Positions 44,021-55,129 of a stretch of 64,000 nt of DNA are shown here, piece after piece; the first letter of the stretch is position 1, and each line of letters starts with the position of its first letter. The notes below the pieces were generated by a model that saw nothing but the letters and a program-made list of their open reading frames with translations, made no database searches and was not told the origin of the DNA. Origin of the DNA: Odontocerum albicorne (Eukaryota > Arthropoda > Insecta > Trichoptera > Odontoceridae); the NCBI GenBank assembly GCA_949825065.1, contig OX463864.1, forward strand, positions 15,265,327 through 15,329,326, read 5' to 3'. The position numbers and the translations under genes were made by a program.

Positions 44021-45110
44021 GACATATGAAGGAAAATGAATCAATAATTCTGGGCAGTGTGCTTGGTGGTGTGAGAGAACAGTATGCCGCAGTAACAACA
44101 AATAACTTAACGTTTCCTAATTGACAGAGATCGGAAGACACCTATTACTGAAGTCTCCTAAACCCAAGGCTTTCTTTAACAGCAAACCTGAAGAGAAATA
44201 TCTAGTTCTTGGTTCAAAAATGTGAAAGAAAAATGTATCCAAGAAAATATTGACTTTACAGATATTGCATGTTTAAAAAGTTAATTTTGGGAAATGGAAA
44301 TCAAAGTTTATTTTAATATAAAAAATATGGAGTTTAGTTTAAATTGTTTTCAGGTATCATTTGAATACACATGTATTATGTTAAAGTAAAATAATGTACG
44401 GACATACAAATTATGAATTTTTCAAGTTGGACAACAATATTCGTACTCAATATTATCACAGATTTTTTTTAAATTAAGTAACATTTTATCAAAGTGAAAC
44501 ACATTTTTCCATTTTAATAAAATCATTTTAGTGGGTATCTAGTCTGGGAAAGCGGTCAATGTGGTAAAATATCTTGGACATACCATAAATGCATACTAAG
44601 AAATGTTGGACATACCATAAATGCATACTAGTAATTCGTAATTTATAATTCACAATAGTACAGTGAAATCGTGTTCTGGACACAATATATGTTTACTAAG
44701 TAAACAAGGATATTGTGGATAATTCTACTACTAAGTAAACAAGGATATTGTGGATAATTCCTCATAATTACTTTAAAAATTACCAAATTTGGATAAACAA
44801 TATATTTCCTTTAAAACAGTCGATATCCACATTTATAAAAGAATAAGGACAATACAGTCTTGTTGCTGAAGAACTAAGCCTGGACCAGTGGCGAGATGCA
44901 TATAAAAAAGATACAATATTTGTGCATATACTATTCAATATAAACAAATAATTTAATTTTCCAATTACATAAATTTATAACACAGTACATTTACTTAAAA
45001 GTTTAATGACATATTAGCGACCTTGATTTCCTTACAATAAAAATGGAAAGGCTGCGAAAGCCAATGACATTAGACTTAAAAATCAGTTCACTAAAGGTAG
45101 AATTGCACAA
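44021..45110. other. Intergenic and UCHL5 3' flank
   Basis: Holds two small direct duplications (GGACATACCATAAATGCATA near 44577; AAGTAAACAAGGATATTGTG near 44700) and, on the minus strand, ATTAAA poly(A)-type signals about 105 and 155 nt after the UCHL5 stop. Nothing else recognised. Confidence 0.45.
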
Positions 45111-46082
45111 TCAGAGTTCTAATTTCTTGGCAGCCTTTTGTAAAGCTTTTTCTTTAGCTTTTTCATACAACGGCATCAATTTTCCTTCCCTGGCAAGTAT
45201 TTTCAATAGTTCCACGATAAACGCCAAATAATTGTGTTTCCTTCTAGCAATTTCAGCTTGATTCCTTCGGTTCTTCGCCATTTCCCCTTCGATCAACATC
45301 TGAAGACGGGTGATTTCATTTCTGTGCGTATCTGTTTCCATTCCACTATCTTCGGCTTGTCTAGAGATCTCGGCAATCTGTCTTTCATAAATCATTTTAC
45401 GGTCGGAAACAAGAGCCATTAAATTGAAATGTATTTCCCCTTCGCTGTATTTATCAATACGATTCTTGATCACTTCCCTAAATACATCGATCCAGCTCTT
45501 GTCTGCAGGGATTGCTCCATGATCGATAGGTCCCGGCTTCAATCCATCCAATTCGTATAATCTGTTGTCTATGGGTATATAACCTACAAAATGAAAGGCG
45601 TCATCGTCTTTTGATCCGGCTTTTGAATCGTATTCAAACAAAGTTTGTCTTGCGAACGAATTATGAACAGTTCGTATCAATTCAGAGTTGCTCAAGGTTA
45701 ATCCTTTCATTTGAGGATCAAACGATTGGCTAAAATCACGAAGATTCGATAATGTTCGCCCCAAGATCAAATCTGGGTGTTTACAGTTCATCAAGAGGTT
45801 AATGACTGCTTGTGTAGCGCATGCATTGTTTGTTACTTGTTTAGCGAAATAAATCTTATCCAACCTGTTGTCCTGGACTATTGATCCTGACGGCTCGTTG
45901 TCCGGTACCCATTTGAATAGGAATATCAGACCGTGAATCGGAAGAAGTTTATCAAATGTTTCCTTATTCAAGTCCCATATTTCTTCGACTTCCACACCTT
46001 CGACACCAAACTGTCGAATCAGTTCAGTGAACACGCCTGGGTCGCTTTCAATTAAACTCCAATTACCGGCACTTTCAGTCAT
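45111..46082 (-). CDS. Uch-L5: Ubiquitin carboxyl-terminal hydrolase UCHL5/UCH37
   Basis: A 323-residue cysteine deubiquitinase that trims ubiquitin chains at the 19S proteasome cap (through Rpn13/ADRM1) and, in animals, associates with INO80. Seen: UCH domain at about 7-225 with oxyanion Gln82, nucleophile Cys88 in KQVTNNACATQA, His164 in DDAFHFVGY and Asp179 in LYELDGL, the same positions as in human UCHL5; then the region KYSEGEIHFNLMALVSDRKM, and a basic C-terminal ULD tail (RRKHNYLAFIVELLK, then KAKEKALQKAAKK). The start at 46082 (MTESAGNW) aligns with the family; an in-frame ATG ten codons upstream (46112) is less likely. Full length, all catalytic residues present, single exon. It could be the parental gene or a functional retrocopy; no flanking duplication or poly(A) tract was seen. 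Confidence 0.95.
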   Translation of the reverse strand: MTESAGNWSLIESDPGVFTELIRQFGVEGVEVEEIWDLNKETFDKLLPIHGLIFLFKWVPDNEPSGSIVQDNRLDKIYFAKQVTNNACATQAVINLLMNCKHPDLILGRTLSNLRDFSQSFDPQMKGLTLSNSELIRTVHNSFARQTLFEYDSKAGSKDDDAFHFVGYIPIDNRLYELDGLKPGPIDHGAIPADKSWIDVFREVIKNRIDKYSEGEIHFNLMALVSDRKMIYERQIAEISRQAEDSGMETDTHRNEITRLQMLIEGEMAKNRRNQAEIARRKHNYLAFIVELLKILAREGKLMPLYEKAKEKALQKAAKKLEL

Positions 46083-46112
46083 ATTTGAACGATTATTTGT
46101 AAAAATGTGCAA

Positions 46113-47338
46113 GAAATATCAGACGAAAGATGACTTTCCACAAAACATTTAACAGACTACCATAGACATAGCTTGTGCAATTCGTGTATACTTTATGGAT
46201 ACATAAAGTCATAGGCACATTAAATAAGCTAATAATTTAACACTTTAAACAAAATGTAGAACTAGAAAAAAATTGAGAATTTTTAACCTTAATAAAATCT
46301 TTAACTTTTTGGAAACATGATTACTTGAAAATAAAGTTAATGAAAATTAATTAATTCGAAAATACCGAAAGAATTTAATTTTTTGAAAATATTTTATATA
46401 TCGCATAACAGTTTGAAAATGTTAAATAAACCAAGAAAAAACAAGACGGAAAAAGTGGAAATACTTTTTCTTGATTATTTAAAAAAGTTCAAACGCATCA
46501 ATTTGTATTTCATATATTTTTTTTATTCTAATGAAATTAATTTATTTTTGATCGAAATTAAATATTTTCGCATACAAGTATTTTTTTGTTGAGAAATTAG
46601 TAGACGATCGCTGTCTGTGGCCTAGCAGCATAAGCTTTTATTTAATTTAATGGTTTAAGTTTAATTCTTAAAGATGAAAAGATATAAAATGAATCCAAAC
46701 TTTTTATTTTATTTTAAAGCTTTTAGATATGTTAATAGTTATTCAGAAGAAATTACTACATGAAAATAAGCACATTAGATATTTTCCCCATCAGTTTTAT
46801 ATTCTAAGTATTTACTAGTTCTCTTTAACTATATTTATCCATTTTCTCGAGTCTTTCTCTTTTCATTGGTGTGAAGAGTTTGACTCCGCATAATGTTTCC
46901 AGTTGTAATTGAGTGTCACTGTTCAAATAAAAAATCGGAAAGAAGTATTGATTTATTTTTTCATGCTAAATATCCTCAGTGAGATACAGACAAAAGCCTA
47001 GTTTACTGGGGATACGACAAATGAAAGGCGACAAACCCAGATCTATTAAAATAATGTATGTTCAAATTAAATTACCTGTTGTTTTTTCGCAAATTGTGTA
47101 TATTTCTTGTCATGTGTAATAATAAATAAAAAAAATAAAAAAATGGTGGTGTCTATTAAGTTGTCAACTCATGTACTCAGGTACTTATGGCTCCAATTCA
47201 TCATTAATTTTATTTCTGTATTTACTATTGTTATTCGGTTCAAATTATTTGAAGCATCCCTCACACAAGCTTTACAAATCAATTTTCTTTTTTTTGAGTG
47301 AAATATTGTATCTAAATGCTAGTTAATTTTTTTTGTTT
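46113..47338. other. UCHL5 upstream region, nothing firm
   Basis: AT-rich spacer between the divergent UCHL5 and MEP-1-like genes. No promoter motif could be assigned with confidence. Confidence 0.4.
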
Positions 47339-47396
47339 CATATAGTGCATTAGAAAACATTGAGTCTAGACTCAGTGTTTTCTAATGCACTATATG
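47339..47396. repeat. 58-nt near-perfect palindrome
   Basis: Two 27-nt arms, from CATATAGTGCATTAGAAAAC to its complement, match with one mismatch around a central CTAG; the middle 14 nt TGAGTCTAGACTCA is perfect. It could extrude as a cruciform or fold as an RNA hairpin. Confidence 0.9.
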
Positions 47397-47469
47397 GCGT
47401 AGTGCTATGTTTTAAAGTATTTTTTTACTAAAGATGAAGGTATTTTCATTCCAAAAAATATATTTTGAC

Positions 47470-47555
47470 TCGTAGGTCTTTCCACAATATGTCGGATAAC
47501 TAGCTAGGTTAACATTATAATTTTCTATTTGTCTGATAACTAGCTAGGTTAACAT
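47470..47555. repeat. Direct repeat GATAACTAGCTAGGTTAACAT
   Basis: The string GATAACTAGCTAGGTTAACA occurs at about 47494 and 47534, each internally palindromic (CTAGCTAG). Just upstream of the proposed first exon of the MEP-1-like gene. Confidence 0.7.
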
Positions 47556-47639
47556 ATATTGTTATAAATAAAATTATTGCCATCATTAGGATGTAGCATT
47601 AATTGTACAATACAACGTATATTCAGCTCCTACACACTT

Positions 47640-47932
47640 ATTTATGAACTGGCAATTTTATATGAACGTCATTCGTTGCCTTGGTTGCGCGCTGGGGTTG
47701 ACATTTTGATTTTTGCTCGCGAAGCTGCCGGGTGCATTCTGAAAGCGTGGCTAGTTTATTGTTGCATTTATGTGCGCAAGTCAACTGTTGCATCTTGTAA
47801 TGGAGACGAAACGGAATTGAAATTCTAATTGGCATAGATTTTGACCAGCATCGTCACTGTTTTCTGGTTAAAATTCTGTTTTTACCAAACTCGTCTACCT
47901 ACTGTTTGGCGTCCATTGCATCCCCTGTGAAG
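47640..47932 (+). promoter_or_regulatory. Probable promoter / non-coding first exon of the MEP-1-like gene
   Basis: This stretch is GC-richer than its surroundings and ends CCTGTGAAG|GTACGT, a strong donor at 47933. The coding exon downstream starts after an acceptor (TATTATTACAG ending 49794), so a 5' untranslated exon is required, and this is the best candidate within 2 kb. The transcription start is not located; inference. Confidence 0.45.
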
Positions 47933-48429
47933 GTACGTTTGTTATGATACCATATTTATGTTTTCCTTATTTTTTAAATATTGATTTGATTTGTCTTTAT
48001 TTTTTTATATTTATGTTTTCGTGTTGAAATATACGTTTATGTTATTTGAATGAATTAGGGAATTATGACTAATATTTTTATTGCAGGCCAGTGATTCACA
48101 AACGGTGTGTCGCACAGGCTTACACACGCCATAATTGTTGTCGATCAGTATGACGCACATTTAAAAAAAGTACAATACCTATCAACTTGAATGTTGGTAT
48201 TAAAAATATGCTATTATGACAATCGTGCGCCAATATTAGAATAAATGACGAATGGAAGTACAGTGTATACATTATAAGAAGTGTTAGCAAATAATTGGAA
48301 CAAAATGGCCAGATTGGAACCTCCTTTTTACTAAATGTTCCAAAATGGCAGAAAATTCTAACAGTGAAGTCTCAATGTTTAATAAATCAGATAAGCGGGA
48401 AATTTTAATTTTCTTGTTTCAGAATAGTA

Positions 48430-48965
48430 TGTACGATGCATGGGTTTACTCAGAAAAACTGTAGCAGGTTAATAAGATCTGTTATCTGTTCAGTATGTTT
48501 ACGTGTGATGGCGAGTTGAAAGGAAGAAGGGTAGCGACAGGGAACAAGGTAAACGGAGCACATATTATATACAACAACCGCGCAATATCAACAATAGCAA
48601 AAATGACAATACATAATATTGTATTGGTGCCCACCTTGATGTATGGAAGTCAGATTTTTACAGAAATGAATGCATGGATAAAATTGATGTTTTAAGTAAG
48701 ATGAAGGAAGGAGCTTTAAGATGGTTTGACCACTTGGAGAGAATGAATGATGATAGAATGAATATACAAGTCAGAAGTACAAGGTGTGCGTGGTAGAGGT
48801 AGACCGAGGAAAACGTATCTGGACCAGATTTTGAAAGAAAGTAAAGTGAATGAATAATAGAAGATTGTACATGAGATGTATGAATTTGGAAGAGGCAAAA
48901 GTTGTGTGTTTGGATATCTTTTCTCTGCCTACCTCACAGGCGACACCGTGATGATATGTATGTAT
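48430..48965 (+). mobile_element. LINE family A C-terminal remnant
   Basis: Sense text: AACTGTAGCAGGTTAATAAG, AACAAGGTAAACGGAGCACA, GCCCACCTTGATGTATGGAA, then GCTTTAAGATGGTTTGACCA (LRWFDHLERM), GGTAGAGGTAGACCGAGGAA (GRGRPRK) and the tail GACACCGTGATGATATGTAT. Sits in the proposed intron between the 5' UTR exon and the coding exon. Confidence 0.75.
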
Positions 48966-49126
48966 AAAAAAAGTAGTTTTCACAGCTGAACGTACTATTG
49001 CTATTCTAGAAGGGCTGAATGAAGTGAGGGTTTTTCTCATTGCTTTATTTTGTCAGTTTCATTAATTAAAATCATTCTTATTTCTCTATCCAGACGTTTC
49101 CATATCTGCAAATTAGCGATACAATC

Positions 49127-49249
49127 AAACTAAAGTTTGAAAATAAAATATAATTGGGTCAAGTGAACGATATTTTGAAAGGAGATGGATAGTTTCAAAA
49201 TATCGTTCACTTGACCCAATTATACTTATTTATTTTCAAACTTTAGTTT
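49127..49249. repeat. Long hairpin, ~54-nt arms, 12-nt loop
   Basis: AAACTAAAGTTTGAAAATAA through GAACGATATTTTGAAA is followed, after GGAGATGGATAG, by its near-complement. The arms contain GGGTCAAGTGAACGATATTT, a LINE family A segment, so the hairpin is an inverted duplication of LINE sequence. Confidence 0.88.
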
Positions 49250-49404
49250 GAAAAATGGAAATGTAGTTTCAAAATACCAGTTCTTTCTCTTTGCATCTCT
49301 CAATCATCCTCATTCCTTTTTTTTTTTTTATATAAATTCGAGCTGTGAATAGAAGTGGGGGTCACGTCCATTCCTGTTGCAGTCTGTATTAACTTGTACG
49401 TTAC

Positions 49405-49740
49405 GAACTACAATCACGCCATTTCCCTGTCATGGTAGGCAGATAGGAGAGAGCACCAGACTTTCCTATCGTAACATACATCTTTCATCTTTTCTACATC
49501 CATAATATAATATAGTCTTTGAGAGAGCAGACTCTCCTCGAGGGTACTCAAAACACCTTATACAACTACAATTTCTCTGACTTTTGTGCACATATTTCCT
49601 TCTTTCAAAATATAATTCACTTGATCCAACCATTCTTTCCTTGGTCTTCTATAATATATTTGTTTTGTTAGGCTTTCATACATTCTACATGTCCAAACCA
49701 TCTCAGAGTGACCTTGTTTAAAACATCAGCCTTAAGTTAG
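49405..49740 (-). mobile_element. LINE family A 3' fragment
   Basis: Antisense tail: CACGCCATTTCCCTGTCATG, GACTTTCCTATCGTAACATA, ATTCACTTGATCCAACCATT, CATTCTACATGTCCAAACCA. Ends about 55 bp before the coding-exon acceptor of the MEP-1-like gene. Confidence 0.7.
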
Positions 49741-49806
49741 AATGAGGTTAATCTTGGAAATGTAAAATATAACAATTGTTTTGTATTATTACAGAGGCAG
49801 TAAAAA

Positions 49807-52800
49807 ATGGAGGAACCTATGGATGTCGATGTGAGCTCTTCAGCATCTTCTACATCAGTTACAGCCATGGATGTCCCAGATTCCAGTGATGCGTCTAATG
49901 GACAACAGAACCAAGTTGAATATTTAGTAACTTTTCATCCAGACCAACTTGTTGATTCAGAAATTGAAGTAGATTGTGTTCAAGATGTCACTGCTTCACA
50001 AGATGACAATAATAAAGCAGAAATAGACACGGATTCTGAGGACAAATCTCCCGAGATTGAAACTGGTGAAACATCACAGTTCCTTGACGAAGATGTTCAA
50101 CCTGACAGATCAGATTCTGCATTGTCCATATCAGAAACGAATGCTCGATCAATTGAGAGTCATGAATCACTTGTCAAGTCTACGGAGTCGTCTGAACATG
50201 AAGACGAAAATATTGATGAGCCAATTGATGATGATACTACAACAGATTGTCTGCCGATAAATTCAGATGTCACCGAGGCGGTTGATCCCAAAGATGACAC
50301 ATTAAATGAAGGTAGTGATAAAGGAGGAAGCATAGAAAACGGTTCCATTAAAGATATGAATGTTGATTCTGATGGAAACAATACACTTGTCGAAGACGGT
50401 AAAGTGAGCGATTCAGAATCGGGGAATCAAAACTCAGACGAGTCAGAAAATGAAGTTGAAAACTCGGCGGTCAGCATTTCCGATTCTGATGAAACTACAC
50501 AAGATGTTTCGAATGTTGACACTAACAGCAGACAAGAATCTAATGATGTGACGATGATTGATGATACGTTTGATCTAGAAAAGACAGGAGGAAACAATTC
50601 GATAATGCCTGAACTGTCCCGTGATTCTACTACAATTTTAAGTGACACGGACGATAATAACGAAACGGAAAAACCTTCAATCGATTCCGACAATTTGCTT
50701 CGACAAATGTTAACTAATATAAGTAATAGGAACTTGTCAAATGGAATGCCCACCGTAGTTAAAGCTCTGGAATCAAATCAGTCGCAGCAAAAAAATATAT
50801 TTGTCGTTGATGGCACTAAAAATTTGGTTGATGTGGCTGTATCAAACGCTAACAACTTGGCCAAATATAATAATGAACTAACGAAAATGTTAATTAACGC
50901 AAGTGCCAATAACTTGGTTATGAATTCTCAACAAGCTCTGCTGTCAATGTACCAGAATATTGCCACCTTAGGAACTTCAGTTACACCTGTCCAAACTGCC
51001 TCGTCAAATTCAGAACAGGATAAATTCCTGCCGAATTTGTCAGATGATATGTTCATCATTGAAGCCCCTTCGTTTATAGTTCCGTACGTTTACGAAAAGC
51101 CATCTGTCGAGCCTTTGAATGCATTTGTAAAATCTCTTGGAAAAGAATTACAAATATATAAGGATGATACAAAGCCGGACCAAGATACCGCCAAGCCGGA
51201 AGATACTGTTAGTCAAGAAGGAGAATCGGTCAAATCTCAAGGAGACGAGAAAGCGGAAAAGAAAGGACAAAAAAATAAATCGAGGAAGAATTACGATGAT
51301 GATGATTCGTGGGATGGGCAGTCATCCTCGGATTCCGAAGGAGAAAGTGTACACAAAACAGTAGTTCTTAAAGAAAAGGCTGACGTAACTCTTGAAAGTA
51401 TAAAAAATCCCGAAGAATTACTTGGAGACAGTGACGAAACTAAGGTTAAATCGGATAATTATTTTGATAATCCCCTCGGGAAGTTTTTCATGAACATAGC
51501 CATGGGCCAAGTTCAGGAATATATCCAGAATGATCTTCTAAGGCAGCAAAAACACAAATTGTACAGAGAGAAAAAAGCCGGCAACCCTAATTCCAAAGCG
51601 ACTCAATCCGTGATCGATGCGTTGATGAAAAATCTAGATATGAGTAGAAATAGTAACAAAATCTTTAAGTACCCGATGAAGCAATGTCAGCTGTGTACGT
51701 TCCAAACTGAATCGTCTTTGTCTTTAGCCAAACACATGGATACTCCGCATATAAGAGGTAATATGTACTCGTGCAGTTATTGCACTTTTCAAGGTAGAAC
51801 CGCTACCGAAATGAACCTTCACATGATGGATATGCATGGTAAGAAAGTGCACATAGATAAACTTGCTACTTATCATCCTTGTCCCAATTGCCCATTTGAA
51901 GACAACGGAAAAACAAAATTGGCTAAGCACCAGCTTGTCTGCTGTAAGAAATTCAAACCAGAAGTTAATCTTTCTCCACCTGTTGATTGGGAGCCTCCAG
52001 CAAAGATTCCTAAACCGGTGAAATCCCGTCAAGGTACATTGAATACATATCTCACCAAATTAAATAAAGGTCAAGAGAATATAGCGCCAGTAGTGCCTGT
52101 TACAGTACAGCCTCCAGTGCCTGTTCAAAATGAACCTATTGTCGGTGCTCCGCTCATACGAGACGGGATAATGTACAGGAATTCACAATTTTATTTGGCG
52201 CTTAACCAGCAACTACAAACCATTCAAGCGACAAGATCGAACGAACCGATCATTCAAGATAATCAACAAAATAATACTGTGTCTATATCACTCCTTCCGT
52301 GCAATTCGAATAATTCTGAACCTATCCCGTCAGCAGCAGTTTCTATCACGCCATCTCCTACGACATTCAAACCTTCGATAATAATTTGTGAAATATGCGA
52401 TGGCTATATGAGAAACCTAGAACAGTTACGAAACCATTTGCAGTGGATTCACAAAGTACGTGTTCATCCGAAAATTATTCGCAGTAAACCTCCTCTCAAC
52501 TGTCAGAAATGTCAGTTGAAATTTTTCACGGATCAAGGGCTCGAACGACATCTATTGGGATCTCATGGTTTGGTAACAACGGCACTTCAAGAAGCAAACA
52601 GAAAGAAGAAGGATGGAGGAAGATGTCCGCTTTGTGGTCGAGTTTACCAATGGAAGCTCTTAACTCACGTCGCTATTGATCACAAAGTCACCTTAAAGCC
52701 AACTCATATAACGTACAAATGTACAGTTTGTTCGGCTGCATTTTCAGTCTACAAACACTTTGAGAGCCACGTATACATCACACATTCAATGATAAATAAA

Positions 52801-52902
52801 AAAATGAACGATAAGAAACCTTACACTACGAGTGCCACTCCTATAATGAACGTACCACTTACACAATCATCCAGTGCAGAAGTCGGCAAAGTTTTTCTGT
52901 GA
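49807..52902 (+). CDS. MEP-1: MEP-1-like C2H2 zinc-finger protein, single coding exon
   Basis: A 1031-residue nuclear protein. Residues 1-300 are acidic and Ser/Asp/Glu-rich, probably disordered. Seven Cys-His fingers follow in two groups: about 627 (CQLCTFQTESSLSLAKHMDTPH), 656 (CSYCTFQGRT), 696 (CPNCPFED), and 861 (CEICDGY), 899 (CQKCQLKFF), 940 (CPLCGRVYQ), 972 (CTVCSAAF). A linker has DWEPPAKIPKPVK. This arrangement and the KQCQLCTFQTES and CPNCPFEDN motifs recall MEP-1, which works with Mi-2 in a repressive remodelling complex (established for fly and worm MEP-1; the identity here is from memory). The ATG at 49807 follows a splice acceptor by 12 nt. The stop is at 52900-52902. The frame is intact and uninterrupted. 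Confidence 0.85.
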   Translation: MEEPMDVDVSSSASSTSVTAMDVPDSSDASNGQQNQVEYLVTFHPDQLVDSEIEVDCVQDVTASQDDNNKAEIDTDSEDKSPEIETGETSQFLDEDVQPDRSDSALSISETNARSIESHESLVKSTESSEHEDENIDEPIDDDTTTDCLPINSDVTEAVDPKDDTLNEGSDKGGSIENGSIKDMNVDSDGNNTLVEDGKVSDSESGNQNSDESENEVENSAVSISDSDETTQDVSNVDTNSRQESNDVTMIDDTFDLEKTGGNNSIMPELSRDSTTILSDTDDNNETEKPSIDSDNLLRQMLTNISNRNLSNGMPTVVKALESNQSQQKNIFVVDGTKNLVDVAVSNANNLAKYNNELTKMLINASANNLVMNSQQALLSMYQNIATLGTSVTPVQTASSNSEQDKFLPNLSDDMFIIEAPSFIVPYVYEKPSVEPLNAFVKSLGKELQIYKDDTKPDQDTAKPEDTVSQEGESVKSQGDEKAEKKGQKNKSRKNYDDDDSWDGQSSSDSEGESVHKTVVLKEKADVTLESIKNPEELLGDSDETKVKSDNYFDNPLGKFFMNIAMGQVQEYIQNDLLRQQKHKLYREKKAGNPNSKATQSVIDALMKNLDMSRNSNKIFKYPMKQCQLCTFQTESSLSLAKHMDTPHIRGNMYSCSYCTFQGRTATEMNLHMMDMHGKKVHIDKLATYHPCPNCPFEDNGKTKLAKHQLVCCKKFKPEVNLSPPVDWEPPAKIPKPVKSRQGTLNTYLTKLNKGQENIAPVVPVTVQPPVPVQNEPIVGAPLIRDGIMYRNSQFYLALNQQLQTIQATRSNEPIIQDNQQNNTVSISLLPCNSNNSEPIPSAAVSITPSPTTFKPSIIICEICDGYMRNLEQLRNHLQWIHKVRVHPKIIRSKPPLNCQKCQLKFFTDQGLERHLLGSHGLVTTALQEANRKKKDGGRCPLCGRVYQWKLLTHVAIDHKVTLKPTHITYKCTVCSAAFSVYKHFESHVYITHSMINKKMNDKKPYTTSATPIMNVPLTQSSSAEVGKVFL

Positions 52903-52989
52903 AGTACCAAACCAAGCCAAAAACATTCTCTCTAATTGGTGTTCATTTCAAACTATTAATCCATTTTCTTTACTATATTTACAATAATT

Positions 52990-53790
52990 TAACCTGGGAT
53001 ACAAGATGGGCGACAATATGCTAAACATCATATGTTATGCTGACGATGCCACCATCATAACCGAATCAGAGGAAGACCTGCAACAAATGCTACATCGATT
53101 CCACACTGCTTCCAAAAAATACAACATGTCTATCTCCATCAGCAAGACTAAATGCATGACTCTAGCCAGAGAGCAAGTTGGATGCGGTGTGGCGATCGAC
53201 GACACACCGATTGAACAAGTAACAAAAATTAAATACTTGGGTGCTAGCATAATGTGCAATAATGACCTCTATGGCGAAGTGCTTGAACAATCACAAAAGG
53301 TCGCAGCTATTTCCGGATGTTTAAAGAACACTATCTGGAAAAACAAGCATATGAACATCCAAAGCAAGGTGAGGATATACAAGACCTGTGTCCGCCCCAT
53401 AATGACATACAGCATAGAGTCCAGAGCCGACACTGTCAGAACCAAAAATCTCCTTCGAACCAGCGAAATTAAGGTACTCAGGAGTATCGTTGGCAAAACC
53501 CTTCGTGATAGAGTACGTAACACAGAAATCCGAAGGACGTGCGAAGTTGAAGATATTGTCAAATGGGGACGACAGAGAAGAAGGTTCTGGAACGAACACG
53601 TATCCAGAATAGCGGAACCAAGAGCCGTAAGAATGGCCAGGGACAGTATCCTCCAAGCAAGCAGACCTCCAGGACGACCTCCCAAAAGATGGAAAGACAG
53701 CTGGCAGTCGACGTCGCAAGAGGCAAACAATGATGCAGGACCATAACAGGCCAACAGGCCTAAAATAAGATGAAGAAGAAGTAGTAATGC
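52990..53790 (+). mobile_element. RTE-like LINE fragment just 3' of the MEP-1-like gene
   Basis: An open frame (53006-53746) starts inside the reverse transcriptase: NIICYADDATIITESEEDLQ (catalytic ADD), SISISKTKCMTLA, then IYKTCVRPIMTYSIESRADT, DRVRNTEIRRTCEVEDIVKW and the tail RPPGRPPKRWKDSW. 5'-truncated, endonuclease absent. It starts about 90 bp after the zinc-finger stop, in the same direction, so it may lie within that gene's 3' UTR. 3' end AAATAAGATGAAGAAGAAG. No clear target duplication was found. Confidence 0.85.
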
Positions 53791-55129
53791 ATTTTTATTT
53801 GTTACAAATCACATAATACATATACATATAACAAGGGAAATGAAGAGATTGGAAACAAATCAACTATAATAGAGAATTGTGGAACATAAAAAAATGAAAC
53901 CTCTGTCTAACATTGAACATAGAACAGCTGATAATTGTATGCAAATTGGATACAATTTTAATTAAAGGTTTATATTATATAGATATATGATCCGAGAGTT
54001 AATGCGAGAATGATTCGAGTTGACCAGTTGAAGGACCGTAAGAAAAGCGAACAAAGTTGGCAGATCTTTTTCCACAGAATCCACGTTGTTCGAGTTTGAT
54101 TTCAAAGGGGCACATAAAGTGAACCAAGCCATAAAAGTTGGTATATGTCAATTTCTTTTAAAAAGATTCATATAAATATTGAATATTGACGAATACATAG
54201 TAAATGTCACACTATTAATAAAATTTCTTCTTTGATTTACATATGGAAAACAACAGTTTAAGAGTGAGGTCATTATAAACAATAAATTCGTCCGGGGGGG
54301 TTTCGGGCTTCTAGTTGATATAGACATCAAATCCACGGTGTTGGGACGGGAGGTTGATGAAATAGATAGTGGTACGAGGAGAAAGAGGAAGCCAACTTCT
54401 ACATGGCTGTTAACAGCGAAAAGCAATACGAAGAATCTCAATATGAAGTATTCAACAATTCGTGATCGAAAGACCAGAAGGACTGATCCCGAGTAGATGG
54501 GATAAAGCCAGGTGAAAGAAGATAAGGCAGAAATGATTTCTAGCACTTGAATAAATTAAAAATATGCATGTTTCAGCTCTAATAAGGATCCAACATTTGA
54601 TTGTAGCCTGTAAAGAGCTTAAACAGTATGAAAGAGGCAGCGAGTGAAATCAATACTAAGAACTGTTAAATTTTCATTGGCTCTACAAATCCGAGTGTGT
54701 GTAAGCTTTATCAAGAGTACTTCCGCATCTGGTGGACCTCAGGAGCAGCTATTTGTCAGATCCAGATGTTCACCATCCATCCATCCATCATAACTTTGCC
54801 CATCCAGATCTTCTAATCTATGATGAACCCTAAATGTACTCATCGTTGGTACTAAAATGTATCAAGTGCAAGACAAATGTTTTACCTCTATAATATAATT
54901 ATGATTGCTGTGCCACATTAAAACTTTATTCGTGGATTCTTAGATATTAATTTCATAGTTTAAAAACTTTTTTGTGAATAATCTACGATCTATGCTTTGC
55001 TGAGACAATTCAATGTATTGAACTCAACATTTGCAACCTTTGAATGCTAATGAAGATTTAATCATTCCACCTTATTCTTCAGAGAAGTACAGAAGTATAC
55101 CAATTCAAAACCAAATGTGTATCAACTAA
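53791..55129. other. Intergenic, nothing recognised
   Basis: A 132-codon minus-strand frame at 54546-54148 has no recognisable domain. AT-rich otherwise. Confidence 0.35.

Noticed and set aside
53269..53754. 161-codon minus-strand frame opposite the RTE fragment
   Set aside because: Antisense shadow of the reverse-transcriptase frame; no family resemblance.
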